46,420 nt of DNA, from positions 1 through 46,420 of the forward strand of contig NZ_JASCIS010000056.1 in assembly GCF_029968015.1 (NCBI RefSeq), in the 5' to 3' direction. This document shows positions 23,829-32,693 of the stretch, piece by piece. Numbering within the stretch: the first letter of the stretch is position 1; each line of letters begins with the position of its first letter. A program made the position numbers and the translations under genes. This DNA comes from Streptomyces luteolus. Its GTDB lineage: Bacteria; Actinomycetota; Actinomycetes; Streptomycetales; Streptomycetaceae. The notes under the pieces are model-generated. The model made no database searches. It was given only the letters and a program-made list of their open reading frames with translations, and was not told where the DNA came from.

Positions 23829-24079
23829 TCGGATCGGTTTGTCCAGATTTCGGAAGATGTACGCGTCAGGTGTGATCGAACCGAGACCAAAAGGGTGTGG
23901 CCGGGCCGAACCCCATGGCTAATAGTTGAGCGCGAAGAGCTCGGGTCAATGGGTCACGCGCTGTGGGGAGCGCCGACTCACGAGCACACTGGGGCACTCA
24001 ACTCTCGCCGTCAGGGGTGTCGGTGGGACGTCGCGTGCCCTCTCTCGTAGTGAACAAGTGGACTCATGAGGAGGAACCC

Positions 24080-25720
24080 ATGCGCGGTGCCAAGAGCGCC
24101 AAATGGGTCGCGATAGCCAGCGTCGTCGCATTGGGTGCGACCGCCTGTGGCGGCGGCGGCAACAGCGGCAGTGACGACATGAACAAGGGGTCGGCCGACC
24201 CCAAGGGCATCGTCACCGCCCAGCTGAGCGAGCCGCAGAACCCACTGCAGCCCGCCAACGCCAAGGAGAGCCAGGGCTCTCGCGTCCTGCGCACGGTGTT
24301 TTCCACGCTCGTCGACTACGAGCCCGGCACCGGCAAGCTGCAGTACATCAACGCCGAGTCGGTCGAGCCCAACAAGGACTCCTCCGTCTGGACCGTGAAG
24401 CTCAAGAAGGGCTGGAAGTTCCACGACGGCACCCCGGTCACCGCGCAGTCCTACGTGGACTCGTGGAACTGGTCGGCCAACGTCAAGAACAACCAGACCA
24501 ACTCCAGCTGGTTCGCCGACATCAAGGGCTACGAGGACGTCCACCCGGAGAAGGGTGACCCCAAGAGCGACAAGATGTCCGGCCTGAAGGTCGTCGACGA
24601 GCACACCTTCACCATCTCCCTGACCGGCTCCGTCTCGTACTTCGCGTACAAGCTGGGCTACGACGTCTGGGCCCCGCTGCCGAAGTCCTTCTTCAAGGAC
24701 CCGAAGGCCGCGGGCGAGAAGCCGATCGGCAACGGCCCCTACAAGTTCGTCTCGTGGGACCACAACAAGCTCATCAAGGTCCGCAAGTACGAGGACTACA
24801 AGGGCCCGAACGCCGCGAAGAACGGCGGCATCGACTTCAAGAACTACACGACCGCGGACGCCGCCTACTCGGACCTGCGCTCGGACAACCTGGACTGGAT
24901 CGAGCAGGTCCCGACCACGGCCCTGACGAACTACAAGGAAGACCTGGGCAAGCGCGCGATCGACGAGGAGTACTCGGCGGTCCAGTCCATCGTCCCGGCG
25001 TTCTACACCGACCAGTTCAAGGACATCGACCCGAAGGTCATCCAGGGTCTGTCCATGGCGATCGACCGTGAGCAGATCACCAAGACGGTGCTGCACGGCT
25101 CGCGCACCCCGGCCGACTCCTTCGTCGCCCGCGGCGTCATCGGCCACAAGGCCGGTGCGCTCGGTGACGTCGCCAAGTTCGACCCGAAGAAGGCCAAGGC
25201 CCTCATCAAGGAGGGTGGCGGCGTCCCGAAGAACAAGATCTCCATCCAGTACAACGCCGACCAGGACCACAAGCCCTGGGTCGACGCGGTCTGCAACTCC
25301 ATCAAGCAGTCCGTGGGCGTCGAGTGCGTCGGCGACTCCAAGCCGACCTTCCAGGCCGACCTGAACGCGCGTGACAAGAAGCAGGTCAAGTCCATGTACC
25401 GCGGTGGCTGGGTGCTCGACTACCCGGTCAACTCGAACTTCATGAGGGACCTGTACGGCACCAAGGCCGCCGGTAACACCAGCGGTTACTCCAACAAGGA
25501 GTTCGACGAGCTCGCCGCCAAGGCGGACAAGGCTCCCACCCTTGAGGAGACGGTGAAGCTCTACCAGGAGGCGGAGCAGCTCCTCGTCAAGGACATGCCG
25601 GCCATCCCGCTGTGGTTCTACAAGGTCAACAGCGGTCAGTCGACCAACGTCTACGGCAAGATCCCCTACGGCCAGGACGGCGACCCGATCTTCACCGACG
25701 TCCAGGTGAAGAAGAAGTAA
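24080..25720 (+). CDS. Oligopeptide ABC importer binding lipoprotein, BldKB-like (operon 1)
   Basis: Product of 546 residues, solute-binding protein family 5. The signal peptide with lipobox GATAC places lipidated C23, followed by a Gly/Ser linker. Family text includes GWKFHDGTPVTAQSYVDSW, KPIGNGPYKFVSWDHNKLIK, VIQGLSMAIDREQITKTVL and KDMPAIPLWFYKVNSG. It captures oligopeptides outside the membrane and passes them to the permeases encoded next. Position after typA and upstream of mshB resembles the bldK neighbourhood of other Streptomyces as I remember it, where BldK imports a developmental peptide signal; which of the two operons here is the bldK orthologue is not settled. ATG 24080 has gaggagga six bases upstream. 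A 148-base gap with a large hairpin follows. Confidence 0.92.
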   Translation: MRGAKSAKWVAIASVVALGATACGGGGNSGSDDMNKGSADPKGIVTAQLSEPQNPLQPANAKESQGSRVLRTVFSTLVDYEPGTGKLQYINAESVEPNKDSSVWTVKLKKGWKFHDGTPVTAQSYVDSWNWSANVKNNQTNSSWFADIKGYEDVHPEKGDPKSDKMSGLKVVDEHTFTISLTGSVSYFAYKLGYDVWAPLPKSFFKDPKAAGEKPIGNGPYKFVSWDHNKLIKVRKYEDYKGPNAAKNGGIDFKNYTTADAAYSDLRSDNLDWIEQVPTTALTNYKEDLGKRAIDEEYSAVQSIVPAFYTDQFKDIDPKVIQGLSMAIDREQITKTVLHGSRTPADSFVARGVIGHKAGALGDVAKFDPKKAKALIKEGGGVPKNKISIQYNADQDHKPWVDAVCNSIKQSVGVECVGDSKPTFQADLNARDKKQVKSMYRGGWVLDYPVNSNFMRDLYGTKAAGNTSGYSNKEFDELAAKADKAPTLEETVKLYQEAEQLLVKDMPAIPLWFYKVNSGQSTNVYGKIPYGQDGDPIFTDVQVKKK

Positions 25721-25734
25721 GTTCCGGGACCGCA

Positions 25735-25782
25735 GGCCCGAGCCGCCGCGCCCCCTGAGACGGGGTGCGGCGGCCTCGGGCC
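25735..25782 (+). promoter_or_regulatory. Large intra-operon hairpin between binding protein and permease
   Basis: ggcccgagccgccgcgcccc (25735-25754) pairs with a 21-base arm at 25762-25782 over a seven-base loop, with one G-T wobble and one bulged base. It starts 14 bases after the binding-protein stop and has no T-run. In operons of this type such a stem usually raises binding-protein mRNA relative to permease mRNA by partial termination or 3' protection. Operon 2 has only 16 bases at this junction and no hairpin. Confidence 0.75.
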
Positions 25783-25868
25783 ACAGGCGTAGGCCCGTAA
25801 CTCTCCACCCCCCACCAGCGGTTGATGAGTGCCAGGCTGCGCCGGACCCCTCACGGCATGGAGGCATG

Positions 25869-26795
25869 ATGGGGCGCTACGCCGCCAGGCGACTGCTCCA
25901 GATGATCCCGATCTTCATCGGGACGACTCTGTTGATTTTCCTCATGGTCCACATCCTTCCCGGAGACCCCATCCGGGCGATGTGGGGTGACAAGGCGGCC
26001 GACCCCGCTCAGGTCGCCGCGCTGCGCCATGAGTTCGGGCTCGATCAGCCCGTGTGGAAGCAGTACATCGACTACATGCTGAATCTCTTCCAGGGAGACT
26101 TCGGCAAGACCTTCGGTGGCCGGCAGGTCATCGACGTGATGAGCGAGGCGTTCCCCGTGACGCTCCGCCTCACGCTCTTCGCGATCGCCATCGAGATCGT
26201 CGTCGGCATCGGCCTCGGCGCCTGGGCGGGGCTCAAGGCCGGCAAGGCCCCCGACTCCGGCGTGCTGATCTTCACGCTCCTGGTGATCTCCATCCCGGTG
26301 TTCGTGCTCGGCTACCTCGCCCGCTTCGTCCTCGCGGACAAGCTCGGCTGGGTGGCGCCGAACGTCCAGGACTCTGAGAACTGGGGGCAGTTGTTCCTGC
26401 CGGCCTTCGTCCTCGCCATGCTCTCCATGGCGTACGTGGCACGGCTGACGCGGACCACCTTCGCGGAGAACCTGCGCGCCGACTACATGCGCACCGCGCT
26501 CGCCAAGGGCCTGCCGCGGCGCCGCATCGTGGGCGTGCACCTGCTGCGCAACTCGCTGATCCCGGTGATCACCTTCATCGGCACGGACGTGGGCGCCTTC
26601 ATCGGCGGCGCCGTCATCACCGAGGGCATCTTCAATGTTCAGGGCGTCGGCAACGTGCTCTTCCGGGCCATCCAGACGAGCGAGGGCACCACGATCGTCG
26701 GTGTGGTGACGATCCTCGTGCTCGTCATCCTCCTGATCAATCTCGTCATCGACCTGCTGTACGCGGTCCTGGACCCGAGGATCCGGTATGCCTGA
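25869..26795 (+). CDS. Peptide ABC transporter permease, OppB type (operon 1)
   Basis: Product of 308 residues, inner-membrane permease of the binding-protein-dependent (OppB/DppB) family, with about six membrane helices. The N-terminal helix has MGRYAARRLLQMIPIFIGTT; the EAA-type cytoplasmic loop RTALAKGLPRRRIVGVHLLRNSLIPV contacts the ATPases. ATG 25869 is preferred over the adjacent ATG 25866 because the paralogue starts with the same MGRY and the spacing to ggagg is better. Its end overlaps the next gene by eight bases. Confidence 0.93.
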   Translation: MGRYAARRLLQMIPIFIGTTLLIFLMVHILPGDPIRAMWGDKAADPAQVAALRHEFGLDQPVWKQYIDYMLNLFQGDFGKTFGGRQVIDVMSEAFPVTLRLTLFAIAIEIVVGIGLGAWAGLKAGKAPDSGVLIFTLLVISIPVFVLGYLARFVLADKLGWVAPNVQDSENWGQLFLPAFVLAMLSMAYVARLTRTTFAENLRADYMRTALAKGLPRRRIVGVHLLRNSLIPVITFIGTDVGAFIGGAVITEGIFNVQGVGNVLFRAIQTSEGTTIVGVVTILVLVILLINLVIDLLYAVLDPRIRYA

Positions 26796-27738
26796 CACCA
26801 CACAGACCACGCTCACGGCAGCCGAGAAGACGGGCGGCGACACCGCCGCCCTCGTGTCGAAGCCCGAGCAGCGCAAGCCCCGCAGCCTGTGGGGAGACGC
26901 CTGGTTCGAGCTGCGGCACCGGCCCATGTTCTGGGTGTCGGCCACCCTCCTCGTACTGCTGCTGCTGATCGCCGCCTTCCCGGGCCTGTTCACCAGCGCC
27001 GACCCCACCAAGGGCGACCTGACGAACCACTTCCTGAGCAAGCCGGAGCTGACGCACTTCTTCCAGCCCGACTGGTTCGGCTACGACGGCCAGGGCCGCT
27101 CCATCTACGCCCGCGTCATCTACGGCACCCGCGCCTCGATCCTCGTCGGCGTCGGCGTGACCGCGGCGGTGACGCTCGTCGGTGGCCTGCTCGGCCTGGT
27201 CGCGGGGTACTTCGGCGGACTGATCGACTCGATCATCTCCCGGATGACGGACATGTTCTTCGGCATCCCGTTCCTGCTCGGCGCGATGGTCGTCCTGAAC
27301 GCGTTCACCGAGCGCAAGGTGTACGTGGTGGTGCTGGCCCTCGCCTTCCTCGGCTGGACCTCCATGGCCCGTGTCACCCGCAGTTCGGTGATCAGCGCCA
27401 AGCAGGCGGACTACGTGACGGCGGCCCGCGCCCTCGGCGCGAGCACCACGCGGATGCTCTTCCGGCATGTGCTGCCCAACGCCATCGCGCCGACCATCGT
27501 GGTCGCCACGATCGCCCTGGGCGGCTACATCTCGGCGGAGGCGACGCTCTCGTACCTCGGCCTCGGTCTCTCCGAGCCGACGATCTCCTGGGGCATCGAC
27601 ATCTCGCAGGGCTCCAAGGCGATCCGCGACAACCCGCACGCGCTGATGTTCCCGGCCGGAATGCTGACGCTCACGGTCTTCGCGTTCATCATGCTCGGCG
27701 ACGCGGTCCGCGACGCCCTCGACCCCAAGCTGCGCTGA
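26788..27738 (+). CDS. Peptide ABC transporter permease, OppC type (operon 1)
   Basis: Product of 316 residues. A soluble N-terminal tail (about 1-45) precedes about six membrane helices; the OppC-type first helix follows RKPRSLWGDAWFELRHRPMF, and the EAA loop is ADYVTAARALGASTTRMLFR. It forms the translocation channel with the OppB-type partner. ATG 26788 overlaps the previous stop (ATGCCTGA), implying translational coupling. Confidence 0.93.
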   Translation: MPDTTQTTLTAAEKTGGDTAALVSKPEQRKPRSLWGDAWFELRHRPMFWVSATLLVLLLLIAAFPGLFTSADPTKGDLTNHFLSKPELTHFFQPDWFGYDGQGRSIYARVIYGTRASILVGVGVTAAVTLVGGLLGLVAGYFGGLIDSIISRMTDMFFGIPFLLGAMVVLNAFTERKVYVVVLALAFLGWTSMARVTRSSVISAKQADYVTAARALGASTTRMLFRHVLPNAIAPTIVVATIALGGYISAEATLSYLGLGLSEPTISWGIDISQGSKAIRDNPHALMFPAGMLTLTVFAFIMLGDAVRDALDPKLR

Positions 27739-27749
27739 GGAGGGCGTAC

Positions 27750-28808
27750 GTGACCACCATCGACAAGACCATGAGCGTCCCGGGCCCGCGCGGCGGGTCC
27801 GAGTCCGGCGCCCCCCTGCTCGAAGTGCGCGATCTGCACGTCGAGTTCCACACCCGTGACGGGGTGGCCAAGGCGGTGAACGGCGTCAACTACACCGTGG
27901 ACGCGGGCGAGACGCTCGCCGTGCTCGGTGAGTCCGGCTCCGGCAAGTCCGTGACCGCGCAGGCGATCATGGGCATCCTCGACATGCCGCCAGGGAAGAT
28001 CCCGCGGGGCGAGATCCGCTTCCGCGGCGAGGACATGCTCACCATGTCCCACGAGGAGCGGCGCAGGATCCGCGGCCAGAAGATCGCCATGATCTTCCAG
28101 GACGCGCTCTCCGCCCTAAACCCCGTGCTCTCGGTGGGCTATCAGCTCGGCGAGATGTTCCGCGTGCACCAGGGCATGAGCAAGAAGCAGGCCAAGGCCC
28201 GCTCCATCGAGCTGATGGAGCGGGTGCGCATCCCGGCGGCCAGGGAGCGGGTGAACGACTACCCGCACCAGTTCTCCGGCGGTATGCGCCAGCGCATCAT
28301 GATCGCCATGGCGCTGGCCCTGGAGCCCGACCTGATCATCGCGGACGAGCCGACCACGGCCCTCGACGTGACCGTGCAGGCCCAGGTCATGGACCTCCTC
28401 GCTGAACTGCAGCAGGAGTTCAACATGGGCCTGATCCTGATCACCCACGACCTGGGTGTGGTCGCCGACGTCGCCGACAAGATCGCGGTGATGTACGCGG
28501 GCCGGATCGTGGAGACCGCCCCGGTGCACGAGCTGTACAAGCGCCCCGCGCACCCGTACACCCGGGGCCTGCTCGACTCGATCCCGCGCCTGGACCAGAA
28601 GGGCCAGGAGCTGTACGCGATCAAGGGCCTGCCGCCCAACCTGACCCGGATCCCCACCGGTTGCGCCTTCAACCCGCGCTGCCCGAAGGCCGAGGACATC
28701 TGCCGTACGGACGTGCCCGTCCTGCACCGGGTGACCGAGCAGGGCGGTGGCGAGATCGCCGGCCGCGGCAGCGCCTGCCACTTCTGGAAGGAGACGATCC
28801 ATGGCTGA
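27750..28808 (+). CDS. Peptide ABC transporter ATPase, OppD type (operon 1)
   Basis: Product of 352 residues. Walker A GESGSGKS (about 60-67), signature FSGGMRQR, Walker B LIIADEPTTALD and the H-loop histidine in ITHDLGVV are present. The C-terminal oligopeptide-transporter domain carries four cysteines (C-x5-C-x6-C, then a distal C in SACHFW), the motif that binds a [4Fe-4S] cluster in related OppD proteins. It powers import with the OppF-type partner. GTG 27750 has gaggaggg just upstream; a later ATG (27771) is possible but would drop conserved spacing. Confidence 0.93.
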   Translation: MTTIDKTMSVPGPRGGSESGAPLLEVRDLHVEFHTRDGVAKAVNGVNYTVDAGETLAVLGESGSGKSVTAQAIMGILDMPPGKIPRGEIRFRGEDMLTMSHEERRRIRGQKIAMIFQDALSALNPVLSVGYQLGEMFRVHQGMSKKQAKARSIELMERVRIPAARERVNDYPHQFSGGMRQRIMIAMALALEPDLIIADEPTTALDVTVQAQVMDLLAELQQEFNMGLILITHDLGVVADVADKIAVMYAGRIVETAPVHELYKRPAHPYTRGLLDSIPRLDQKGQELYAIKGLPPNLTRIPTGCAFNPRCPKAEDICRTDVPVLHRVTEQGGGEIAGRGSACHFWKETIHG

Positions 28809-29949
28809 GCTGAACAAGGGCGACGAGCCGATGGACGCCACGCCCAACGTCTCCGAGGTCGAAGCGGCCGGCGTGGCCGGAGAGACTGAGGCGGTCGCGG
28901 CGATCGAGGCCCCGGTCGAGCGCGGTGAGCCGATCCTTCAGGTGCGCAACCTGGTCAAGCACTTCCCGCTGACCCAGGGCATCCTCTTCAAGCGGCAGAT
29001 CGGCGCGGTCAAGGCCGTCGACGGGATCTCCTTCGACCTGTACCAGGGCGAGACCCTGGGCATCGTGGGCGAGTCCGGCTGCGGCAAGTCCACCGTCGCC
29101 AAACTCCTGATGCTGCTCGAAACGGCCACCTCCGGCGAGGTGTTCTACAAGGGCCAGGACATCACCCGCCTGTCGGGGCGCGCGCTGAAGGCGGTGCGCC
29201 GCAACATCCAGATGGTGTTCCAGGACCCGTACACCTCGCTGAACCCGCGTATGACGGTCGGCGACATCATCGGGGAGCCCTTCGACATCCACCCGGAGGC
29301 GGCCCCCAAGGGCGACCGCCGCCGCAAGGTCCAGGAACTCCTGGACGTCGTGGGCCTCAACCCGGAGTACATCAACCGCTATCCGCACCAGTTCTCCGGC
29401 GGCCAGCGCCAGCGCATCGGCATCGCCCGCGGCCTCGCGCTCAACCCGGAGATCATCATCTGCGACGAGCCGGTCTCCGCGCTCGACGTGTCGGTGCAGG
29501 CGCAGGTCATCAACCTGATGGAGAAGCTGCAGGACGAGTTCAACCTGTCCTACCTCTTCATCGCGCACGACCTGTCCATCGTGCGGCACATCTCCGACCG
29601 GGTCGGCGTGATGTACCTGGGCAAGATGGCCGAGATCGGCACAGACACCCAGATCTACGACCACCCGACGCATCCGTACACGCAGGCGCTGCTCTCCGCG
29701 GTGCCCGTGCCGGACCCGGAGGCCCGCGAGGGCCGGGAGCGGATCATCCTCACCGGGGACGTCCCCTCGCCGGCCAACCCGCCCTCCGGCTGCCGGTTCC
29801 GTACGCGCTGCTGGAAGGCGCAGGACAAGTGCGCCGAGGAGGTGCCGCTGCTCGCGGTGCCCGAGCGGTTCAAGAGCTCGGACACCCCGGCCGCGCACGA
29901 GTCGGCCTGCCACTTCGCCGAGGAGAAGGACGTCGTGCACGCGGCCTGA
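28801..29949 (+). CDS. Peptide ABC transporter ATPase, OppF type (operon 1)
   Basis: Product of 382 residues. An acidic N-terminal extension of about 40 residues (MAELNKGDEPMDATPNVSE and on) precedes the ATPase core with Walker A GESGCGKST, signature FSGGQRQRIGIARG and Walker B IIICDEPVSALD. The C-terminal domain has the same C-x5-C-x6-C plus distal Cys motif. The extension is absent from the operon 2 paralogue. ATG 28801 overlaps the oppD-type stop by eight bases and has ggaaggaga upstream. The stop codon lies in a 20-bp direct repeat, followed by a strong terminator. Confidence 0.93.
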   Translation: MAELNKGDEPMDATPNVSEVEAAGVAGETEAVAAIEAPVERGEPILQVRNLVKHFPLTQGILFKRQIGAVKAVDGISFDLYQGETLGIVGESGCGKSTVAKLLMLLETATSGEVFYKGQDITRLSGRALKAVRRNIQMVFQDPYTSLNPRMTVGDIIGEPFDIHPEAAPKGDRRRKVQELLDVVGLNPEYINRYPHQFSGGQRQRIGIARGLALNPEIIICDEPVSALDVSVQAQVINLMEKLQDEFNLSYLFIAHDLSIVRHISDRVGVMYLGKMAEIGTDTQIYDHPTHPYTQALLSAVPVPDPEAREGRERIILTGDVPSPANPPSGCRFRTRCWKAQDKCAEEVPLLAVPERFKSSDTPAAHESACHFAEEKDVVHAA

Positions 29950-29989
29950 CCCTGTTTCACGACGCATCCGCGGCCTGACCCTGTTTCAC
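29941..29989. repeat. Direct repeat containing the operon 1 stop codon
   Basis: gcggcctgaccctgtttcac occurs exactly at 29941-29960 and 29970-29989, offset 29 bases. The first copy contains the stop codon (29947-29949). The offset copy is just before the terminator. Confidence 0.95.
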
Positions 29990-29995
29990 CTTCCG

Positions 29996-30031
29996 CCCCC
30001 CGGAAGCCCGCTCGGGCATCCGGGGGGTTTT
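29996..30031 (+). terminator. Intrinsic terminator between the two importer operons
   Basis: ccccccgga (29996-30004) pairs with tccgggggg (30019-30027), and inner gcccg/cgggc pairs extend the stem over a tiny loop, with one A-A mismatch. tttt follows. It ends the first importer operon, so operon 2 should have its own promoter in the next 100 bases. Confidence 0.92.
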
Positions 30032-30130
30032 GGCGTACGGGGGCGCACGGAAGGCGGTCGTACGCATGCGGTCTGTCCGGGTGTGGGGTGTATTGGGGCC
30101 TACCTGCGTCACGCATCGAGGAGGCACACC

Positions 30131-31753
30131 ATGCGCGGAGCCACCCATGCCAAGTGGGCCGTGTGCGCGGTCTCCGTCGCACTCGCGGCGACGGCCTGCG
30201 GCGGCGGAAGCACCGTCGCCGAAGGCGCGGGAATCGTGCGCTCCTCCTGGGGCGACCCGCAGAACCCGATCGAACCGGCCAACACCAACGAGGTCCAGGG
30301 CGGCAAGGTCCTCGACCTGCTCTTCCGGGGTCTGAAGAGGTACGACCCGAAGACCGGCGAGGCCGAGAACATGGTCGCCGAGAAGATCGACACCACCGAC
30401 CAGCAGAACTTCACGGTCACCCTGAAGACCGGCTTGACGTTCAGCAACGGCGAGAAGGTCACCGCCAAGTCCTTCGTGGACGCCTGGAACTACGGCGCGC
30501 ACATCGACAACAAGCAGAACAACTCCCCGTTCTTCGCCAACATCCAGGGCTACGACGACGTCCACCCGGCGTCCGGGAACGCCAAGGCCAAGACGATGTC
30601 CGGTCTCGTCGTCAAGGACGAGCGGACGTTCACGGTGAAGCTGAAGGAGAAGTTCTCCACCTGGCCGGAGACCCTCGGCTACCAGGCGTTCTCGCCGCTG
30701 CCCCAGGCCTTCTTCAAGGACCACGACGCCTGGCTGAAGAAGCCGGTGGGCAACGGCCCGTACACCGTGGAGTCGTACACCAAGGGCTCGTCGATGAAGC
30801 TGCGCGCCTGGGACGGGTACAAGGGCCCGGACAAGGCGCAGAACGGCGGCGTCGACCTGGTCGTCTACACGGACAACAACACCGCGTACACCGATCTGAT
30901 GGCGGGCAACCTCGACCTCGTCGACGACGTACCGGCCAAGCAGCTGAAGAACGTCAAGAGCGACCTCGGCGACCGGTACATCAACCAGCCCGCGCTGATC
31001 ATCCAGACCGTGGTCTTCCCGATGTACGACAAACGCTGGAACAAGCCCGGCATGGAGAAGGTCCGCAAGGGGCTGTCCATGGCGATCAACCGGGACGAGA
31101 TCACGAAGCAGATCTACCAGGAGACCCGCACCCCGGCCACCGACTGGACCTCGCCCGCCCTGCACGACAAGGGCGGCTACGAGGAGGGCCTGTGCGGCGA
31201 CGCCTGTACGTACAACCCGGAGCAGGCCAAGAAGCTGATCGACGAGGGCGGCGGACTGCCCGGCGGCAAGGTCCAGTTGACGTCGAACGTGGACACCGGC
31301 TCGCACCGCGACTGGATGGACGCGGTCTGCAACAGCATCAACAACGCCCTCGGCAAGGGCGCGGTGTGCACGGTCAACCCGGTCGGCACCTTCGCCGACT
31401 TCAAGAACCAGATCGCCGGCTTCAAGATGACGGGCCCGTTCCGCTCCGGCTGGCAGGCCGACTACCCGCTCATCCAGAACTTCCTCCAGCCGCTGTACGC
31501 GACCGGCGGCTCCTCGAACTACGGCAAGTTCGAGAACAAGGAGTTCGACGGGCTGATCGCCGAGGCCAACCGGGAGAGCGACCCGGCCGCGGCCGTGGCG
31601 AAGTTCCAGGAGGCCGAGAAGATCCTCGCCGAGCAGATGCCGGCGATCCCGCTCTGGTACCAGAACGGCTCCGCGGGCTACTCGGACCTGATCTCGGACG
31701 TCCAGCTCAACCAGTTCAGCGTCCCGGTCTACGACCAGATCAAGGTCAGCTGA
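30131..31753 (+). CDS. Oligopeptide ABC importer binding lipoprotein (operon 2)
   Basis: Product of 540 residues, paralogue of the operon 1 binding protein with the same start layout: MRGATHAKWAVCAVSVALAA followed by lipobox ATAC, lipid C23. Family text includes FSNGEKVTAKSFVDAWNYG, GNGPYTVESYTKGSSMK and the C-terminal IPLWYQNGSAGYSDL. Residues around the peptide pocket differ clearly from operon 1, so ligand preference may differ. ATG 30131 has gaggaggc upstream. No clear -35/-10 pair is visible in 30032-30130. The gap to the next gene is 16 bases. Confidence 0.93.
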   Translation: MRGATHAKWAVCAVSVALAATACGGGSTVAEGAGIVRSSWGDPQNPIEPANTNEVQGGKVLDLLFRGLKRYDPKTGEAENMVAEKIDTTDQQNFTVTLKTGLTFSNGEKVTAKSFVDAWNYGAHIDNKQNNSPFFANIQGYDDVHPASGNAKAKTMSGLVVKDERTFTVKLKEKFSTWPETLGYQAFSPLPQAFFKDHDAWLKKPVGNGPYTVESYTKGSSMKLRAWDGYKGPDKAQNGGVDLVVYTDNNTAYTDLMAGNLDLVDDVPAKQLKNVKSDLGDRYINQPALIIQTVVFPMYDKRWNKPGMEKVRKGLSMAINRDEITKQIYQETRTPATDWTSPALHDKGGYEEGLCGDACTYNPEQAKKLIDEGGGLPGGKVQLTSNVDTGSHRDWMDAVCNSINNALGKGAVCTVNPVGTFADFKNQIAGFKMTGPFRSGWQADYPLIQNFLQPLYATGGSSNYGKFENKEFDGLIAEANRESDPAAAVAKFQEAEKILAEQMPAIPLWYQNGSAGYSDLISDVQLNQFSVPVYDQIKVS

Positions 31754-31769
31754 CCCAGGGAGCCACCGC

Positions 31770-32693
31770 ATGGGACGCTATGTGATCCGGCGCCTGCTCC
31801 AGATGATCCCGGTCTTCATCGGCAGTACGTTCCTGATCTTCGTGATGGTGTACGCGCTCGGCGACCCGGTCGCCGCGCTCTTCGGGGACAAGGCGCCCGA
31901 CCCCGCCACCGCGGCGCGTATCCGCAAGGAGCTCTACCTCGACCAGCCGCTGTGGAAGCAGTACCTGCACTACATGGGGCAGATCTTCCAGGGCGACTTC
32001 GGCACCGCCTTCAACGGCCAGAAGGTCACCGAACTGCTCGCCAGCGCCTATCCCGTGACCCTGCGCCTGACCCTCGTCGCCGTCGTCATCGAGCTGGTCG
32101 TCGGCATCACCCTCGGTGTGGTCAGCGGACTGCGGCGCGGCCGGACCGTCGACACCTCGGTGCTCGTGCTCACCCTGGTCGTCATCTCCGTCCCGACCTT
32201 CGTCAGCGGGTATGTGCTGCAGTTCCTGTTCGGCGTGAAGTGGGCCGTGATCCGGCCGACGGTCTCCCCGGAGGCGCCGTTCAGCGAGCTGCTCCTGCCC
32301 GGCACGGTGCTCGCCCTGGTCTCGCTCGCGTACGTCACGCGCCTGACCCGTACGTCCATCGCGGAGAACGTACGCGCCGACTATCTGCGGACCGCCGTCG
32401 CCAAGGGACTGCCGCGGCGCCGGATCATCACCCGGCATCTGCTGCGCAACTCGCTGATCCCGGTGATCACCTTCATCGGCACGGACATCGGCGCGCTGAT
32501 GGGCGGCGCCATCGTCACGGAGAAGATCTTCAACATCCACGGCGTCGGCTACCAGATCTACCAGGGCATCCTGCGCAACAACGCCCCCACGGTGGTCGGC
32601 TTCGTGACGATCCTGGTGATCGTCTTCCTGCTCGCCAACCTGCTCGTCGACCTCCTCTACGCGGTCCTGGACCCGAGGATCCGTTATGCCTGA
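31770..32693 (+). CDS. Peptide ABC transporter permease, OppB type (operon 2)
   Basis: Product of 307 residues, close paralogue of the operon 1 OppB-type permease: MGRYVIRRLLQMIPVFIGST, about six helices, EAA-type loop LRTAVAKGLPRRRIITRHLL. It forms half of the channel. ATG 31770 follows agggag. It overlaps the next gene by eight bases, as in operon 1. Confidence 0.94.
   Translation: MGRYVIRRLLQMIPVFIGSTFLIFVMVYALGDPVAALFGDKAPDPATAARIRKELYLDQPLWKQYLHYMGQIFQGDFGTAFNGQKVTELLASAYPVTLRLTLVAVVIELVVGITLGVVSGLRRGRTVDTSVLVLTLVVISVPTFVSGYVLQFLFGVKWAVIRPTVSPEAPFSELLLPGTVLALVSLAYVTRLTRTSIAENVRADYLRTAVAKGLPRRRIITRHLLRNSLIPVITFIGTDIGALMGGAIVTEKIFNIHGVGYQIYQGILRNNAPTVVGFVTILVIVFLLANLLVDLLYAVLDPRIRYA

Larger units (their letters stand above)
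23550..24079. other. Long intergenic region between typA and first importer operon
   Basis: About 530 bases without a gene. It contains the stop-codon repeat tail, a strong terminator (23623-23678) and an inverted repeat around a TATAAC box (23791-23828), then about 250 bases of untranslated leader if that promoter is used. No ORF with family resemblance is present. The leader is locally AT-richer (tataacgag, atctatc, ggctaatagttg), consistent with regulatory DNA. Confidence 0.7.

Noticed and set aside
23829..24079. A riboswitch or other structured RNA in the long leader of importer operon 1
   Set aside because: I could not find a known riboswitch core or a convincing multi-stem fold by eye; a covariance search would be needed.
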